Origin: Paenibacillus maysiensis | Lineage (GTDB): Bacteria > Bacillota > Bacilli > Paenibacillales > Paenibacillaceae | Assembly (NCBI RefSeq): GCF_000520815.1 | Contig: NZ_ASRY01000272.1 | Span: 44,066 to 108,065 of the forward strand | Direction: 5' to 3' | Length of the DNA stretch: 64,000 nucleotides | In this document: positions 15,530 to 24,087 of the stretch, in pieces | Layout: the number at the start of each line of letters is the position of its first letter | Position numbering within the stretch: the first letter of the stretch is position 1 | Position numbers and translations under genes: made by a program | The notes under the pieces: generated by a model | Databases searched by the model: none | The model's input: only the letters and a program-made list of their open reading frames with translations | What the model was told of the DNA's origin: nothing

Positions 15530-15955
15530 ATGAACGAACTCATTCACAAACTCGTCCGAAAATACCGTACGAACTGCCCCTTCGATATTGCGGAAGCTCT
15601 GGGTATCCATATCCGTTACAGCGATCTGGGTCCCGCAACCAAAGGGCTGTACTATCGCAAGCTACGCAGGAGATTCATCGTCATCCACAACGGGCTTACA
15701 CCGGAGTGGGAACGATTCGTCTGTGCGCATGAATTGGGGCATGACCGACTTCATAAAGGCGTCAGCCGCTTTTTTATGGAAGAGCATTCCTATTTCTGCC
15801 CCGGCAAATTTGAGATGCAAGCCAATCGGTTTGCTGTGCTTTTGCTCAGTGAAGGACAACCGCCGCTTACTGACGAAACGCAGGAGCACTATTTATCCCG
15901 GATCGGTCTGCCCAAGGAGGCTATCCTTTTTATTGACCCTAAAACAGAACATTAG
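15530..15955 (+). CDS. immA: ImmA/IrrE-type zinc metallopeptidase (anti-repressor)
   Basis: A 141-residue protein with the HEXXH zinc motif (FVCAHELGHDRLHKG, about residues 66-74) and a downstream FEMQANRFAVLLL segment supplying the third ligand, as in ImmA. The N-terminal CPFDIAEALGIHIRYSDLG is also family-typical. It is co-transcribed with the XRE repressor and expected to cleave it on induction. The gene marks the right border of the tail element. Confidence 0.88.
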   Translation: MNELIHKLVRKYRTNCPFDIAEALGIHIRYSDLGPATKGLYYRKLRRRFIVIHNGLTPEWERFVCAHELGHDRLHKGVSRFFMEEHSYFCPGKFEMQANRFAVLLLSEGQPPLTDETQEHYLSRIGLPKEAILFIDPKTEH

Positions 15956-16148
15956 TTCTCACATATAATTGTTGTTTATTACTTCCTCTTCAATATAGGT
16001 AATTTCACGATGGCTTTAACAACCGATATATAAAAAAATTTTCATTGCTCTTATATAAAATAGAAGTTATTTTTACAATCTTCTGATAAAATGTGGACGT
16101 AAGCGGTTTCTCTAATTCATTCATTTTATAGGAGGTTGAAAGAACAAC

Positions 16149-18035
16149 ATGAATTCATGGAAAAAAATCTCGTCCATCTTGACGACCGCCGCGCTCCTGC
16201 TCGGATGTCTTGGAACAGCAGCAGCAGACCCGGCAGCCAGTACGGGAACAGCGGGAAGTGCAACTCCTCCGGTCAGCGGGAAACACATCACCATCCTACA
16301 TACGAACGACACCCATGCCCACGTGGTCGCTAACGACAAGGAAATGGGCTTCGCCAAGCTGGCAGGCATCATTGACCAGTACCGCGCTTCCAATCCCAAT
16401 ACGCTGCTGCTGGATGGCGGAGATACGGTTCATGGAACGACCTTCGCTACCTTGGTCAACGGCGAGAGCATCGTGAAAGTAATTAACAAGCTTCGCTATG
16501 ATGCGATGGTACCAGGCAACCATGAGTTTAATTACGGCTGGAAGCATCTTGTGGAGCTGAGTAAGGAAATTCAATTCCCGGTACTCAGTGCCAACATTAA
16601 GCAAACAGACGGAACACGTTTGTTCCAGCCTTATGTCATTAAAGAAGTAGATGGCGTTAAAATTGGCATTATCGGCCTGACTACACCCGAAACGGCATAC
16701 AAAACGAATCCTAAAAATGTCGAGGGCATTCAATTCACCGATCCTGCTGTTGAAGCCAAAGCGGCTGTAGATGAAATCCGCAGTAAAGTGGATGTTGTCG
16801 TGGTCCTCGGTCATCTGGGACAGGATGCATCCAGCAAAGACACGAGCCTTAAGGTCGTGAAGGAAGTGCCCGGCATTGATATTTTCATTGATGGACACAG
16901 TCATACCGTACTGGAAAAAGGCTTGGTCGCTGACAATGGTACACTGATTGCAAGCGCGGGCGAATATACGAAATATCTGGGCGTTGTGGATTTATGGGTT
17001 GACGGCGGTAAGGTTACCCAAAAACAAGCGAAGCTGATTGATTCGACGCAAGCAGTCGATGTTCAGCCCAATGCTGAAATGGCTACATTGATCGCCTCTG
17101 TTCAGAAGGAACAGGAACCTATCCTCAAAGAGGTTGTAGCACAAACGAGTGTGAATCTGGAAGGAGCGCGTGAAAAGGTACGTGCAGGTGAAACCAATCT
17201 TGGCGACCTGCTCACCGATGCCATGCGTGATATTTCAGGGGCAGATGTGGCCCTGACCAACGGCGGCGGCATTCGGGCGTCCATCAAAACGGGAACAGTA
17301 ACCAAGGGAGACATCATCACTGTGCTGCCCTTCGGCAACCAGATTGTTACCCTGAAAGTGAAAGGCTCCGACATTCAGGCAGCACTTGAAAATGGCACTG
17401 CCTCCTATCCGGAGCCAAGCGGCGGTTTTCCACAGGTATCGGGGATCTCGTTTAAAATAGATACATCAGCAGCCAAGGGGAGCCGCGTCCATTCCATCCT
17501 GATTGGCGGAAAAACGCTTGATCCTGATGCCACGTACACACTGGCAACCAATGACTTTACGGCTGTAGGCGGAGATCAGTATACAATGTTCGCCAAATAT
17601 CCGCAGGCAGGTATGTTCGGATCGCTTGACGAGGCGCTGATTCGCTACATGCAAAAGGTTGGCTCCGCCAGCCTGCAAGTACAAGCAGACGGCCGCATTC
17701 AAGAAGCCAAAGCAGACGGCAAGGCTTCCGTTCCTGCTGCCCAGCCTGTACCATCTGCTCCAACCGCAACACCGGCACCTGTGCAGGAAGAACCGCAAGT
17801 GGTCTCTACCCCGTCTGCGAAACCTGCACCAGCCAAAGCTCAAACAGCGAAGCCACAGCAGACAACGGCTTCTGCGCAAGCTGCAAATAGCCATGTGTAT
17901 ATTGTAAAGTCCGGGGATACACTGTATGACATTTCCCGCCAATACGGGTTCACCTGGCAACAGCTTCAAAAGCTGAACAAGCTGAAAAATCCTCACCGCA
18001 TTTATCCGGGGCAAAAGCTTGACCTCCCGGCCTAA
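16149..18035 (+). CDS. Secreted 5'-nucleotidase/2',3'-cyclic phosphodiesterase with LysM domain
   Basis: A 628-residue exported enzyme. After a signal peptide (residues 1-27) comes the metallophosphatase domain (about 45-265) with HTNDTHAHV, DGGDTVHGT, GNHEFNYG and HSHT metal ligands. The 5'-nucleotidase C-terminal domain (about 320-500) has the NGGGIRASI substrate loop. A Pro/Ala/Gln linker (520-580) leads to a C-terminal LysM (VYIVKSGDTLYDISRQYG) that should hold the enzyme in the cell wall. It hydrolyses extracellular nucleotides for phosphate or nucleoside salvage. An AGGAGG site precedes the ATG. Confidence 0.92.
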   Translation: MNSWKKISSILTTAALLLGCLGTAAADPAASTGTAGSATPPVSGKHITILHTNDTHAHVVANDKEMGFAKLAGIIDQYRASNPNTLLLDGGDTVHGTTFATLVNGESIVKVINKLRYDAMVPGNHEFNYGWKHLVELSKEIQFPVLSANIKQTDGTRLFQPYVIKEVDGVKIGIIGLTTPETAYKTNPKNVEGIQFTDPAVEAKAAVDEIRSKVDVVVVLGHLGQDASSKDTSLKVVKEVPGIDIFIDGHSHTVLEKGLVADNGTLIASAGEYTKYLGVVDLWVDGGKVTQKQAKLIDSTQAVDVQPNAEMATLIASVQKEQEPILKEVVAQTSVNLEGAREKVRAGETNLGDLLTDAMRDISGADVALTNGGGIRASIKTGTVTKGDIITVLPFGNQIVTLKVKGSDIQAALENGTASYPEPSGGFPQVSGISFKIDTSAAKGSRVHSILIGGKTLDPDATYTLATNDFTAVGGDQYTMFAKYPQAGMFGSLDEALIRYMQKVGSASLQVQADGRIQEAKADGKASVPAAQPVPSAPTATPAPVQEEPQVVSTPSAKPAPAKAQTAKPQQTTASAQAANSHVYIVKSGDTLYDISRQYGFTWQQLQKLNKLKNPHRIYPGQKLDLPA

Positions 18036-18053
18036 TTCAATAAGCTTGTAAAG

Positions 18054-18090
18054 GCAGCGTCCGAAATCCCAGTGGTTTCGGACGCTGCTG
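18054..18090 (+). terminator. Strong hairpin after the 5'-nucleotidase gene
   Basis: GCAGCGTCCGAAA and TTTCGGACGCTGC form a perfect 13-bp stem around a 9-base loop, 18 bases after the stop codon. A long T run is missing, so it may act as a bidirectional or RNA-stabilising structure rather than a classic terminator. Confidence 0.6.
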
Positions 18091-18277
18091 TATGTCAGGA
18101 GGTTATTTTTATGCGTTAGTCCAAACTCATTTGGAATCGCATATTTTTTCAAAAGCCAGCCTTTTAGACGCTGACAAGTTGTGAACCGAGAGGTATGATG
18201 GAGAAGACCCATTCGGGCAGAAAACATCCATCCCGTTCTCCAATGGGATCAGTTATATGTGTGGAAGGAGCACAAAA

Positions 18278-18949
18278 ATGCAATACATTATTTATGATCT
18301 TGAGTTTACCGTTAGCCGTAACGCCAGATATTCCTCCGAAATCATTGATATTGGTGCCGTCAAGGTCATGCAGGGAGACGATGGCCTGTACGTTGCAGAC
18401 ACGTTTCACAGCTTTGTCAGACCTTCGAATCGGCCTGTGCTGTCTACGGATACCGTGCAGTTTACCGGTATTACTCAACGAGACATTGATGCGGCCCCGC
18501 TCTTCCCTGAAGCTGTGAAGCAATTTATCGCATGGCTCGGAACGGACTCACCCTATTACTTGTGTGCATGGGGGCCGGATGACCGTCAGAAGCTCGTATC
18601 CCATTGCCGCACCCATCATGTGGACCTCCATTGGATTCATAATACGAATGATATACAAAAGCAAATCTCCCGTCTGTTTGGCTCCAATGGTAAGTACCGT
18701 CAGCTGAGCTTGTCCCAGGCGCTGGAGCTGTGCAACATTGACTTTGACGGTCAACAGCACCGTGCGCTGGACGATGCAGTGAATACCGCTCAGGTTTTCA
18801 TGCACCATTTTGATCGTATCACATTAACCCATAACGCTTCTGACGATGAAGAAAGCCGGGGCTCAAAGCTCGTATACTCTACACCGGAAGAAGAACAGGA
18901 GCAGTACAGTCCATTCGGCAATCTCGCCGACCTGTTTAAGGACCGTTAG
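18278..18949 (+). CDS. kapD: DEDDh-family 3'-5' exonuclease (KapD-like)
   Basis: A 223-residue protein. The ATG at 18278 is chosen for GGAAGGAG 7 bases upstream. It has all exonuclease motifs: YDLEFTV (D-x-E) at residues 6-8, FTGITQRDIDAAP, and the C-terminal HRALDDAVNTA (H-x-A-x-x-D). It resembles B. subtilis KapD, an inhibitor of the KinA route to sporulation, but may equally be a general RNase-type exonuclease. A polar tail of about 30 residues follows the catalytic domain. It converges on the WYL regulator gene. Confidence 0.8.
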   Translation: MQYIIYDLEFTVSRNARYSSEIIDIGAVKVMQGDDGLYVADTFHSFVRPSNRPVLSTDTVQFTGITQRDIDAAPLFPEAVKQFIAWLGTDSPYYLCAWGPDDRQKLVSHCRTHHVDLHWIHNTNDIQKQISRLFGSNGKYRQLSLSQALELCNIDFDGQQHRALDDAVNTAQVFMHHFDRITLTHNASDDEESRGSKLVYSTPEEEQEQYSPFGNLADLFKDR

Positions 18950-18994
18950 GCGGATAGCACCCCGGCCCGTTCCGGGGGATCTATCACCCCCTTG

Positions 18995-19978
18995 TCATTC
19001 TTGATTCCCTGCCTTTTTATCGGAATAAAACGCCCCCCAGGTTCGGAGCATTTCCTGCATTCGCTTGCGGTATCGCAAAGGCTCCAAAATTTCCGCCTCC
19101 GCTCCATATTGAGTGAGCCAGTCCAGAAATTCACCATCATGATTAACCGTTACCTCAAACAATAGACTTCCATCCGGCAAATCCTTGAGAAAAGGCTTAA
19201 TGAACAGCTCCTCTTCTTTGACCCGATATACAGATTCGGCAGAAAACCTCACCACAAACCGAATATTTTGGTTCCCCTTGGTAACCGACCAGGTTCCCTT
19301 AAAAAACATTTCCATTTCAGAAATATTCTTCTGAAACGTATACGGCAAAATCCTCAGATTTCGAAAACGGCTGATCCGAAAGGTTCTCATGGCGGCTTGC
19401 TTGTGACAAAAACCAAGCATATAAAAACGCCGATCCTGCGGAACCAGACAATAAGGATCAATCTGAACCAATGATACATCTTCATTTTGAGGCGAACTGT
19501 ACTCCGCTTCAATAGTCTGCTGTGTAAGACTTGCCAAAACAATCAGCCTGAGCAGATAAGGCTGGTTTTCCCGCTCAAGTGTCGAGCCGAGCCGGACGAT
19601 ATTTTTCATTTCCTGCGCGAAGCTTGTCTGGTCCATCTTTTTTTTCTGACTGGAGGCCATCACTTTCTCATAAGCACTTTCAAAAGCTGGTGGTAAAAGA
19701 GGCTTTACGGTTTCCATGACATCCCCCAGCTTGGCAAAAGCCTGTGCCTCTTCTTCCGTCCAATTGAGAGGATACAAGGCGAAGTTACTAATAAATATGT
19801 ATCCTTTGCCATGCCCCATATTGGCTATTGGAATATGCATAGCGCTTAGAGCCTCCATATCTCGGTAAATGGTGCGTTCTGATGTTTCACAACGTTCGGC
19901 AAGCTCTCTTGCCAATATCCCCGGATTTGCCTGAACAATAGTAATAATCCGCATTAACCGTATCAACCGATCAGTCAA
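18995..19978 (-). CDS. WYL-domain transcriptional regulator (YafY-like)
   Basis: A 327-residue protein starting at a TTG preceded by AAAGGAG. Residues 1-60 are a DeoR-type winged helix (LIRLMRIITIVQANPGILARELAERCETSERTIYRDMEAL). The central LVQIDPYCLVPQDRRFYMLGFC is the WYL ligand-sensing domain, followed by a WCX segment (WSVTKGNQNIRFVVRFSAE onward). Such proteins sense nucleic acids or nucleotides and often repress. Adjacent genes give no clear target; autoregulation is likely. Confidence 0.85.
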   Translation of the reverse strand: MTDRLIRLMRIITIVQANPGILARELAERCETSERTIYRDMEALSAMHIPIANMGHGKGYIFISNFALYPLNWTEEEAQAFAKLGDVMETVKPLLPPAFESAYEKVMASSQKKKMDQTSFAQEMKNIVRLGSTLERENQPYLLRLIVLASLTQQTIEAEYSSPQNEDVSLVQIDPYCLVPQDRRFYMLGFCHKQAAMRTFRISRFRNLRILPYTFQKNISEMEMFFKGTWSVTKGNQNIRFVVRFSAESVYRVKEEELFIKPFLKDLPDGSLLFEVTVNHDGEFLDWLTQYGAEAEILEPLRYRKRMQEMLRTWGAFYSDKKAGNQE

Positions 19979-20084
19979 GGAAGTCTCTCCTTTACAAAAA
20001 GATAGCAAATTAGACTCACTATATTACATAAATAAACTAGTATAATTGCCTACTTTAAATTTTAATTTCGGTAAAGCGAACATC

Positions 20085-20813
20085 CTATACAGATATTCCT
20101 TTATTAACAAAGACTTTAGAACTATACGTATTAAATGATTCAAAAGTCCCACTCCATTTATTGCGTACGGCAAAGAGTAATTCAGCTTCTTCCAAATATT
20201 CCATGTCTTCTGTTCTCGCCGCCCGTATAAGCAGTTCATCTGCTTGTCTGGTAAGGACCAACGCCCCTCGCTCATGCTCCCCCTTCTCGTACATACGCAA
20301 TGCTTTCTTCACAATCGGAGCCGTCTCATTCAGCTTTATGTATTTCTCCACCTTTGGGTTGGATGGAATGCTCAGCAGACCAAGATGATGCGTGTAATGG
20401 ATATAGAGCTGATCTGTTCGAATCTGCGTCCGTTTCTCCTGAGTTGGCTTACGCCAGCTCCACTCCATTAATCCAATGGTATGTCTTCCGGAAGAGTGGG
20501 CCGGTATAAAAAATGACAAAATAGCCTGCTTATACTTCCCCCTCCGCAGATCACCACAGTGAACAAGCATGCACTCTCCGTCTTCGGAGCGATTGAAGCT
20601 GAGCCTGGCCCCATCCACTTTTAATAGATTTACCCCACTCTCTGGAATGAACCGGAGTTGCAGGTCACATCCAACTGTTTTCGGCATTAAAGTCCCTTTT
20701 CTTTTACGTATAGCCCCATGGCCCCATTCTATCAGCAGATTTACTTGTTCGGACCCATTCGCAGATATAGACTCTTTGTCCCATGTGTACGTTACGTTAA
20801 CCATTGACTTCAT
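20085..20813 (-). CDS. vWA-protein C-terminal-type module without the vWA domain
   Basis: A 242-residue protein. The ATG at 20813 follows AGGGGGAATTTACC; an in-frame GTG at 20873 lacks a site. Its layout (GDLRRGKYKQAILSFFIPAHSSGRHTIGLMEW, then PSNPKVEKYIKLNETAPIVKKALRMYEKGEHERGALVLTRQADELL) resembles the beta-sandwich plus helical hairpin that follows the vWA domain in many bacterial vWA proteins. No MIDAS (DxSxS) segment occurs in it. It could be a stand-alone partner or a truncated gene. No function can be assigned. Confidence 0.55.
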   Translation of the reverse strand: MKSMVNVTYTWDKESISANGSEQVNLLIEWGHGAIRKRKGTLMPKTVGCDLQLRFIPESGVNLLKVDGARLSFNRSEDGECMLVHCGDLRRGKYKQAILSFFIPAHSSGRHTIGLMEWSWRKPTQEKRTQIRTDQLYIHYTHHLGLLSIPSNPKVEKYIKLNETAPIVKKALRMYEKGEHERGALVLTRQADELLIRAARTEDMEYLEEAELLFAVRNKWSGTFESFNTYSSKVFVNKGISV

Positions 20814-20984
20814 CACTGGTAAATTCCCCCTAAAAAGAACATGTAACTCTAAATTAACAGTGTTATCTGACACTATATTGTCAGGGAACGTAAGTTCGTT
20901 GCCGAAAATTATACATGGTAATCTATAGGAAGGGGGAGTATATCAATAAATAACATTTTAGCCCAATGAAATTGCATAATTACG

Positions 20985-21014
20985 CAAAAAAACAGCCTGG
21001 CATAAGCCGGGCTG
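20985..21014 (-). terminator. Terminator after the 51-residue protein gene
   Basis: On the minus strand, CAGCCCGGC, ATAA-type loop and GCCAGGCTG form a stem with one mismatch, followed by seven Ts. Confidence 0.75.
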
Positions 21015-21041
21015 CATTATAGTCTCTTTTCATATATAAAA

Positions 21042-21197
21042 CTAAGAATTTGTAGTTTTTGCCAAAGAAATATTCGCTTTTGTGCAAATATCGGAAACAG
21101 GCGCAAAAGTTATGCTGTCCACCACCAGTTCCTTCGACAAAGGCTTTCCGTTTACGGTTATTTTTAACGTTTTATAGGTTTGTTCTTTTTCGTTCAT
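21042..21197 (-). CDS. Small unrecognised protein (51 aa)
   Basis: The ATG at 21197 is preceded by AGAAGGGG. The frame encodes MNEKEQTYKTLKITVNGKPL, then SKELVVDSITFAPVSDICTK and a short tail, and ends 28 bases before a strong terminator on the same strand. Start signal, length and terminator together make it a credible gene. No family recognised, and there is no signal peptide or membrane segment. Confidence 0.6.
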   Translation of the reverse strand: MNEKEQTYKTLKITVNGKPLSKELVVDSITFAPVSDICTKANISLAKTTNS

Positions 21198-21501
21198 CGT
21201 TCATTTCCCCTTCTAAATTCTTGCTTAATATATTTATACTCATTTCTGTTCTTCATCAAATAGGGTTGGCTCTTGTATGTGCTCGCCAGAAAATTACCGG
21301 AATGTTTCTGCTTCCTTGATATACCCGTTTTGAGGTACACTTAAACTAAAATATCGACTTTTTTTGTAAATATTTCTCCCGGATTTGTCATCCTGTTATT
21401 CTAAACTTTGAACCCTAATCATTACACTGTACGTAACCATAAGATATGGGTAATTATGCTTATCATTTAACATCTTGGTGCATCAGAAGGAGGAATATCT
21501 C

Positions 21502-21942
21502 TTGGTACGACAAATTTCTCGCTTTGCTTTCTGCCGCCGTGTCGTCTGCGCTGCTGTAGCGCTTATGTTTATTTTTGGAGGAACCGGAGTTCCGGGAGCG
21601 CATGCCGCCTACTGGGATGATGTATACCAGGGCTTTGAGCAATTTTCCAGGCTGCCTGGCGATGTATATCAGCTCAAGGAAAGCTATAAGCAAACGCAGG
21701 AAGAGCTGCAAAAGGCCCGTAGCAGCATTGAGGCTTATCAGGAGCAAAACGCACAACTATTACAGCAAAATCGCAAGCTGACCGACACCGTTACCGAGCT
21801 GAAAAATCTTCAGGTTCAGCGCGATCAGGCTTCACACCGTAACAGGATGCTGATCCTCACAGCCGTCATTCTGCTGGCTGGTTATTTTATCGGTATCCGC
21901 TTGCTACGTTACGGGATGCGTCGACGTTCAAGAAGATACTAA
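21502..21942 (+). CDS. Membrane-anchored coiled-coil protein (146 aa)
   Basis: The TTG at 21502 is used because GAAGGAGGAATATCTC stands just before it. Residues 8-35 form a signal sequence ending at a GAHA-A site, residues 55-105 a Gln/Glu-rich coiled coil (KQTQEELQKARSSIEAYQEQ region), and residues 112-135 a C-terminal membrane helix followed by a basic tail (RRRSRRY). The coiled coil should face outside. It is followed 25 bases later by an AIM24 family gene, so the two form an operon. Confidence 0.7.
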   Translation: MVRQISRFAFCRRVVCAAVALMFIFGGTGVPGAHAAYWDDVYQGFEQFSRLPGDVYQLKESYKQTQEELQKARSSIEAYQEQNAQLLQQNRKLTDTVTELKNLQVQRDQASHRNRMLILTAVILLAGYFIGIRLLRYGMRRRSRRY

Positions 21943-21967
21943 CCGCCTGAAAGGATGAAAGGTCAGA

Positions 21968-22672
21968 ATGGACATACAAGCAGGACAACACCATGATGAG
22001 AGCGTCGGTTCGGTCGTAACGCTTGATCTGACGGAGGGAGAAAAGCTGCATGTTCTTCACCCGCAGCAAATCATCGCGTACCGCGGACCGAGCTCAGGTC
22101 GTAGCGACAAGCTGATGAATATTAAAGGCATGTACCGCAAGCACAAGCTGATTCAGGCCGATTTTACAGGAGCTTGCCGTCTGATTGCCGCACTTCCCCC
22201 CGGCTTCAGTCTGAAAATGATTGAGCTGGAAGGAGGCGATGATCTGCTATACGATTTTCGCAACCTGTTCTGGTACAGCTCCGGTATCCATATGCGCACC
22301 AAGCTGCTGAGCGTGAAAAACATGTTGTTCAGCCGCGATGTCATTAAAATGAAATTCGACGGCATCGGGCAGATCGGTCTATTGACTCAGGGACTGGTAT
22401 GCCAGGAACAGCTTCATCCAACAGATCCAATATATGTCGATGCAAGCAGCGTCATTGCCTATCCCGAAAACGCCAAGCTGGATCTGACAGTGTACGGCAA
22501 CCATCTGGCCAGTCAGCATATGAATTATCATTTTAAAATGACCGGACACGGTACTGTGCTTTTTCATGCGGGTGAGCATCATCGACGGCTCCAGCAGGAT
22601 ATGAACGACGATGGCGTGATCAAACGCTTTTTAAGGGAAGTCATTCCATTTGGCGGAGTGTTTATCAAATAG
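21968..22672 (+). CDS. AIM24 family protein
   Basis: A 234-residue protein with the double-psi-barrel-like AIM24 (TIGR00266-type) fold: an N-terminal GEKLHVLHPQQIIAYRG, central FWYSSGIHMRTKLLSVKNMLF and late TVYGNHLASQHMNYHFKMTGHGTVLFHAG. Bacterial members have no firm function; the family name comes from a yeast mitochondrial protein. It shares an operon with the membrane coiled-coil protein upstream. Confidence 0.75.
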   Translation: MDIQAGQHHDESVGSVVTLDLTEGEKLHVLHPQQIIAYRGPSSGRSDKLMNIKGMYRKHKLIQADFTGACRLIAALPPGFSLKMIELEGGDDLLYDFRNLFWYSSGIHMRTKLLSVKNMLFSRDVIKMKFDGIGQIGLLTQGLVCQEQLHPTDPIYVDASSVIAYPENAKLDLTVYGNHLASQHMNYHFKMTGHGTVLFHAGEHHRRLQQDMNDDGVIKRFLREVIPFGGVFIK

Positions 22673-22747
22673 CCCTGCCATGCTATAATAAAGACGTCTG
22701 TCCTCTGACAGACACCAAATGAAGAAAGTCCATGCGTCATGCATGGG

Positions 22748-22780
22748 AGAGGTTCGCGAACTCCCTCTATAAAAAACTAA
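22748..22780 (+). promoter_or_regulatory. preQ1 class I riboswitch aptamer
   Basis: AGAGGTTCGCGAACTCCCTC followed by TATAAAAAACTAA matches the preQ1-I consensus: a short P1 (AGAGG/CCUCU), a C-rich loop and the A-rich 3' tail that docks into P1. It lies 140 bases upstream of queC, whose pathway makes preQ1. Ligand binding should shut off the operon. Confidence 0.93.
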
Positions 22781-22788
22781 CGATGCTT

Positions 22789-22834
22789 TGTCCTCCGCAA
22801 GAAAAATGAATTCGCGGGGCAAGGCCTGTTTTTT
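22789..22834 (+). terminator. Putative expression platform terminator of the preQ1 switch
   Basis: TTGTCCTCCGC can pair with GCGGGGCAA across a 15-base loop, and six Ts begin a few bases later. The stem-to-T distance is not ideal, so assignment as the regulated terminator is tentative. Confidence 0.45.
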
Positions 22835-22919
22835 GTTGAAGCTGGTTCAAGAACTCTCCTTCTTCCATGAGACAAGACCCTGTGTCTTTCACCATTCCAA
22901 GAAGATCGAGAGGTTTTTT

Positions 22920-23603
22920 ATGTTTACCAACGAAAAAGCAGTCGTCGTATTCAGCGGCGGCCAAGACAGCACGACCTGTTTATTTTGGGCAAAAAAACAT
23001 TTTGCCGAAGTAGAAACGGTGACGTTTGATTATGGTCAACGTCACAAGCAGGAAATCGAAGTAGCCGCCGGAATCGCCCGCGAGCTGGGTGTTCCGCAAA
23101 CGGTACTGGATATGAGCCTGCTTAATCAACTAGCCCCTAATGCCCTTACACGCACCGACATTGACATTACTCAGCAGGAAGGCGAGCTGCCCAGTACCTT
23201 TGTAGACGGCCGCAACCTGCTGTTCCTCAGCTTCGCAGCGGTGCTCGCCAAGCAAAAAGGAGCACGTCATATCATCACAGGCGTTTGTGAGACGGATTTT
23301 AGCGGCTATCCCGATTGCCGTGATTCGTTTATTAAATCACTGAACGTTACTTTAAATCTTTCCATGGACTATCCCTTCGTCATTCATACCCCGCTCATGT
23401 GGTTGAATAAGGCCGAAACCTGGCAAATGGCCGATGAGCTGGACGCCTTTGAATTTGTGAGAACCCGTACACTAACCTGCTATAACGGCATAATTGGAGA
23501 TGGCTGTGGCGAATGCCCTGCCTGCAAACTACGCCGCGCCGGGCTGGAACAGTATCTGGCTGTACGCGAAGCTTCGTCGCAAGGAGTTGAAGGCCATGCG
23601 TGA
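22920..23603 (+). CDS. queC: 7-cyano-7-deazaguanine synthase QueC
   Basis: A 227-residue enzyme that converts 7-carboxy-7-deazaguanine to preQ0 with ATP and ammonia. The ATP-pyrophosphatase loop is [13 protein letters not shown] (residues 8-20). [14 protein letters not shown] and [16 protein letters not shown] are signature stretches, and a zinc site (C...CGECPAC) lies near the C-terminus. The ATG at 22920 follows GAGAGG. It is the first gene after the preQ1 riboswitch, and its stop overlaps queD. Confidence 0.97.
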   Translation: MFTNEKAVVVFSGGQDSTTCLFWAKKHFAEVETVTFDYGQRHKQEIEVAAGIARELGVPQTVLDMSLLNQLAPNALTRTDIDITQQEGELPSTFVDGRNLLFLSFAAVLAKQKGARHIITGVCETDFSGYPDCRDSFIKSLNVTLNLSMDYPFVIHTPLMWLNKAETWQMADELDAFEFVRTRTLTCYNGIIGDGCGECPACKLRRAGLEQYLAVREASSQGVEGHA

Positions 23604-24087
23604 GCCGGGCACCTTTCGTATCGTCGACAAGCTCCAGCAGTTCGGGACGGACATTGAACACTCCCAGCTACGTTACCATCGCAAACGCGTACTGGTCAGC
23701 AAGCAATTTACATTCGATGCAGCACACCATTTGCACTGCTACGAAGGCAAATGCAAAAATCTGCACGGACATACTTATATCGTCGTTTTCGGCATTAGCG
23801 GCATACCAGGCGAAACCGGTCTGACCCTTGATTTTGGTGATATCAAAACAATCTGGAAAGAGCGGATCGAGCCTTATCTGGATCACCGCTACCTGAATGA
23901 AACGCTGCCCCCGATGAATACAACGGCGGAAAATATGGTCGTCTGGATCTTCGAACAAATGGAGTCCGCCCTGACCTCGGAAGCCTACCGCAATCGTGTG
24001 GAAGGCGGGCGCACTGAATTTGTGCGGTTGTTCGAAACACCTACCAGCTATGCCGAATTTCGACGGGAGTGGATGCTGGATGAGTAA
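23596..24087 (+). CDS. queD: 6-carboxy-5,6,7,8-tetrahydropterin synthase QueD
   Basis: A 163-residue member of the PTPS family. The start at 23596 follows AAGGAG and overlaps the queC stop. Zinc histidines lie in [22 protein letters not shown], and the catalytic Cys is in [16 protein letters not shown] and the later [10 protein letters not shown] helix are typical. It converts dihydroneopterin triphosphate to carboxytetrahydropterin, the precursor used by QueE. The N-terminal 30 residues extend beyond the minimal family core. Confidence 0.96.
   Translation: MREPGTFRIVDKLQQFGTDIEHSQLRYHRKRVLVSKQFTFDAAHHLHCYEGKCKNLHGHTYIVVFGISGIPGETGLTLDFGDIKTIWKERIEPYLDHRYLNETLPPMNTTAENMVVWIFEQMESALTSEAYRNRVEGGRTEFVRLFETPTSYAEFRREWMLDE

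Noticed and set aside
17466..18227. Minus-strand frame of 253 codons across the 5'-nucleotidase end
   Set aside because: Arg/Cys/Leu-rich shadow of the Pro/Ala/Gln linker and LysM domain; no start signal.
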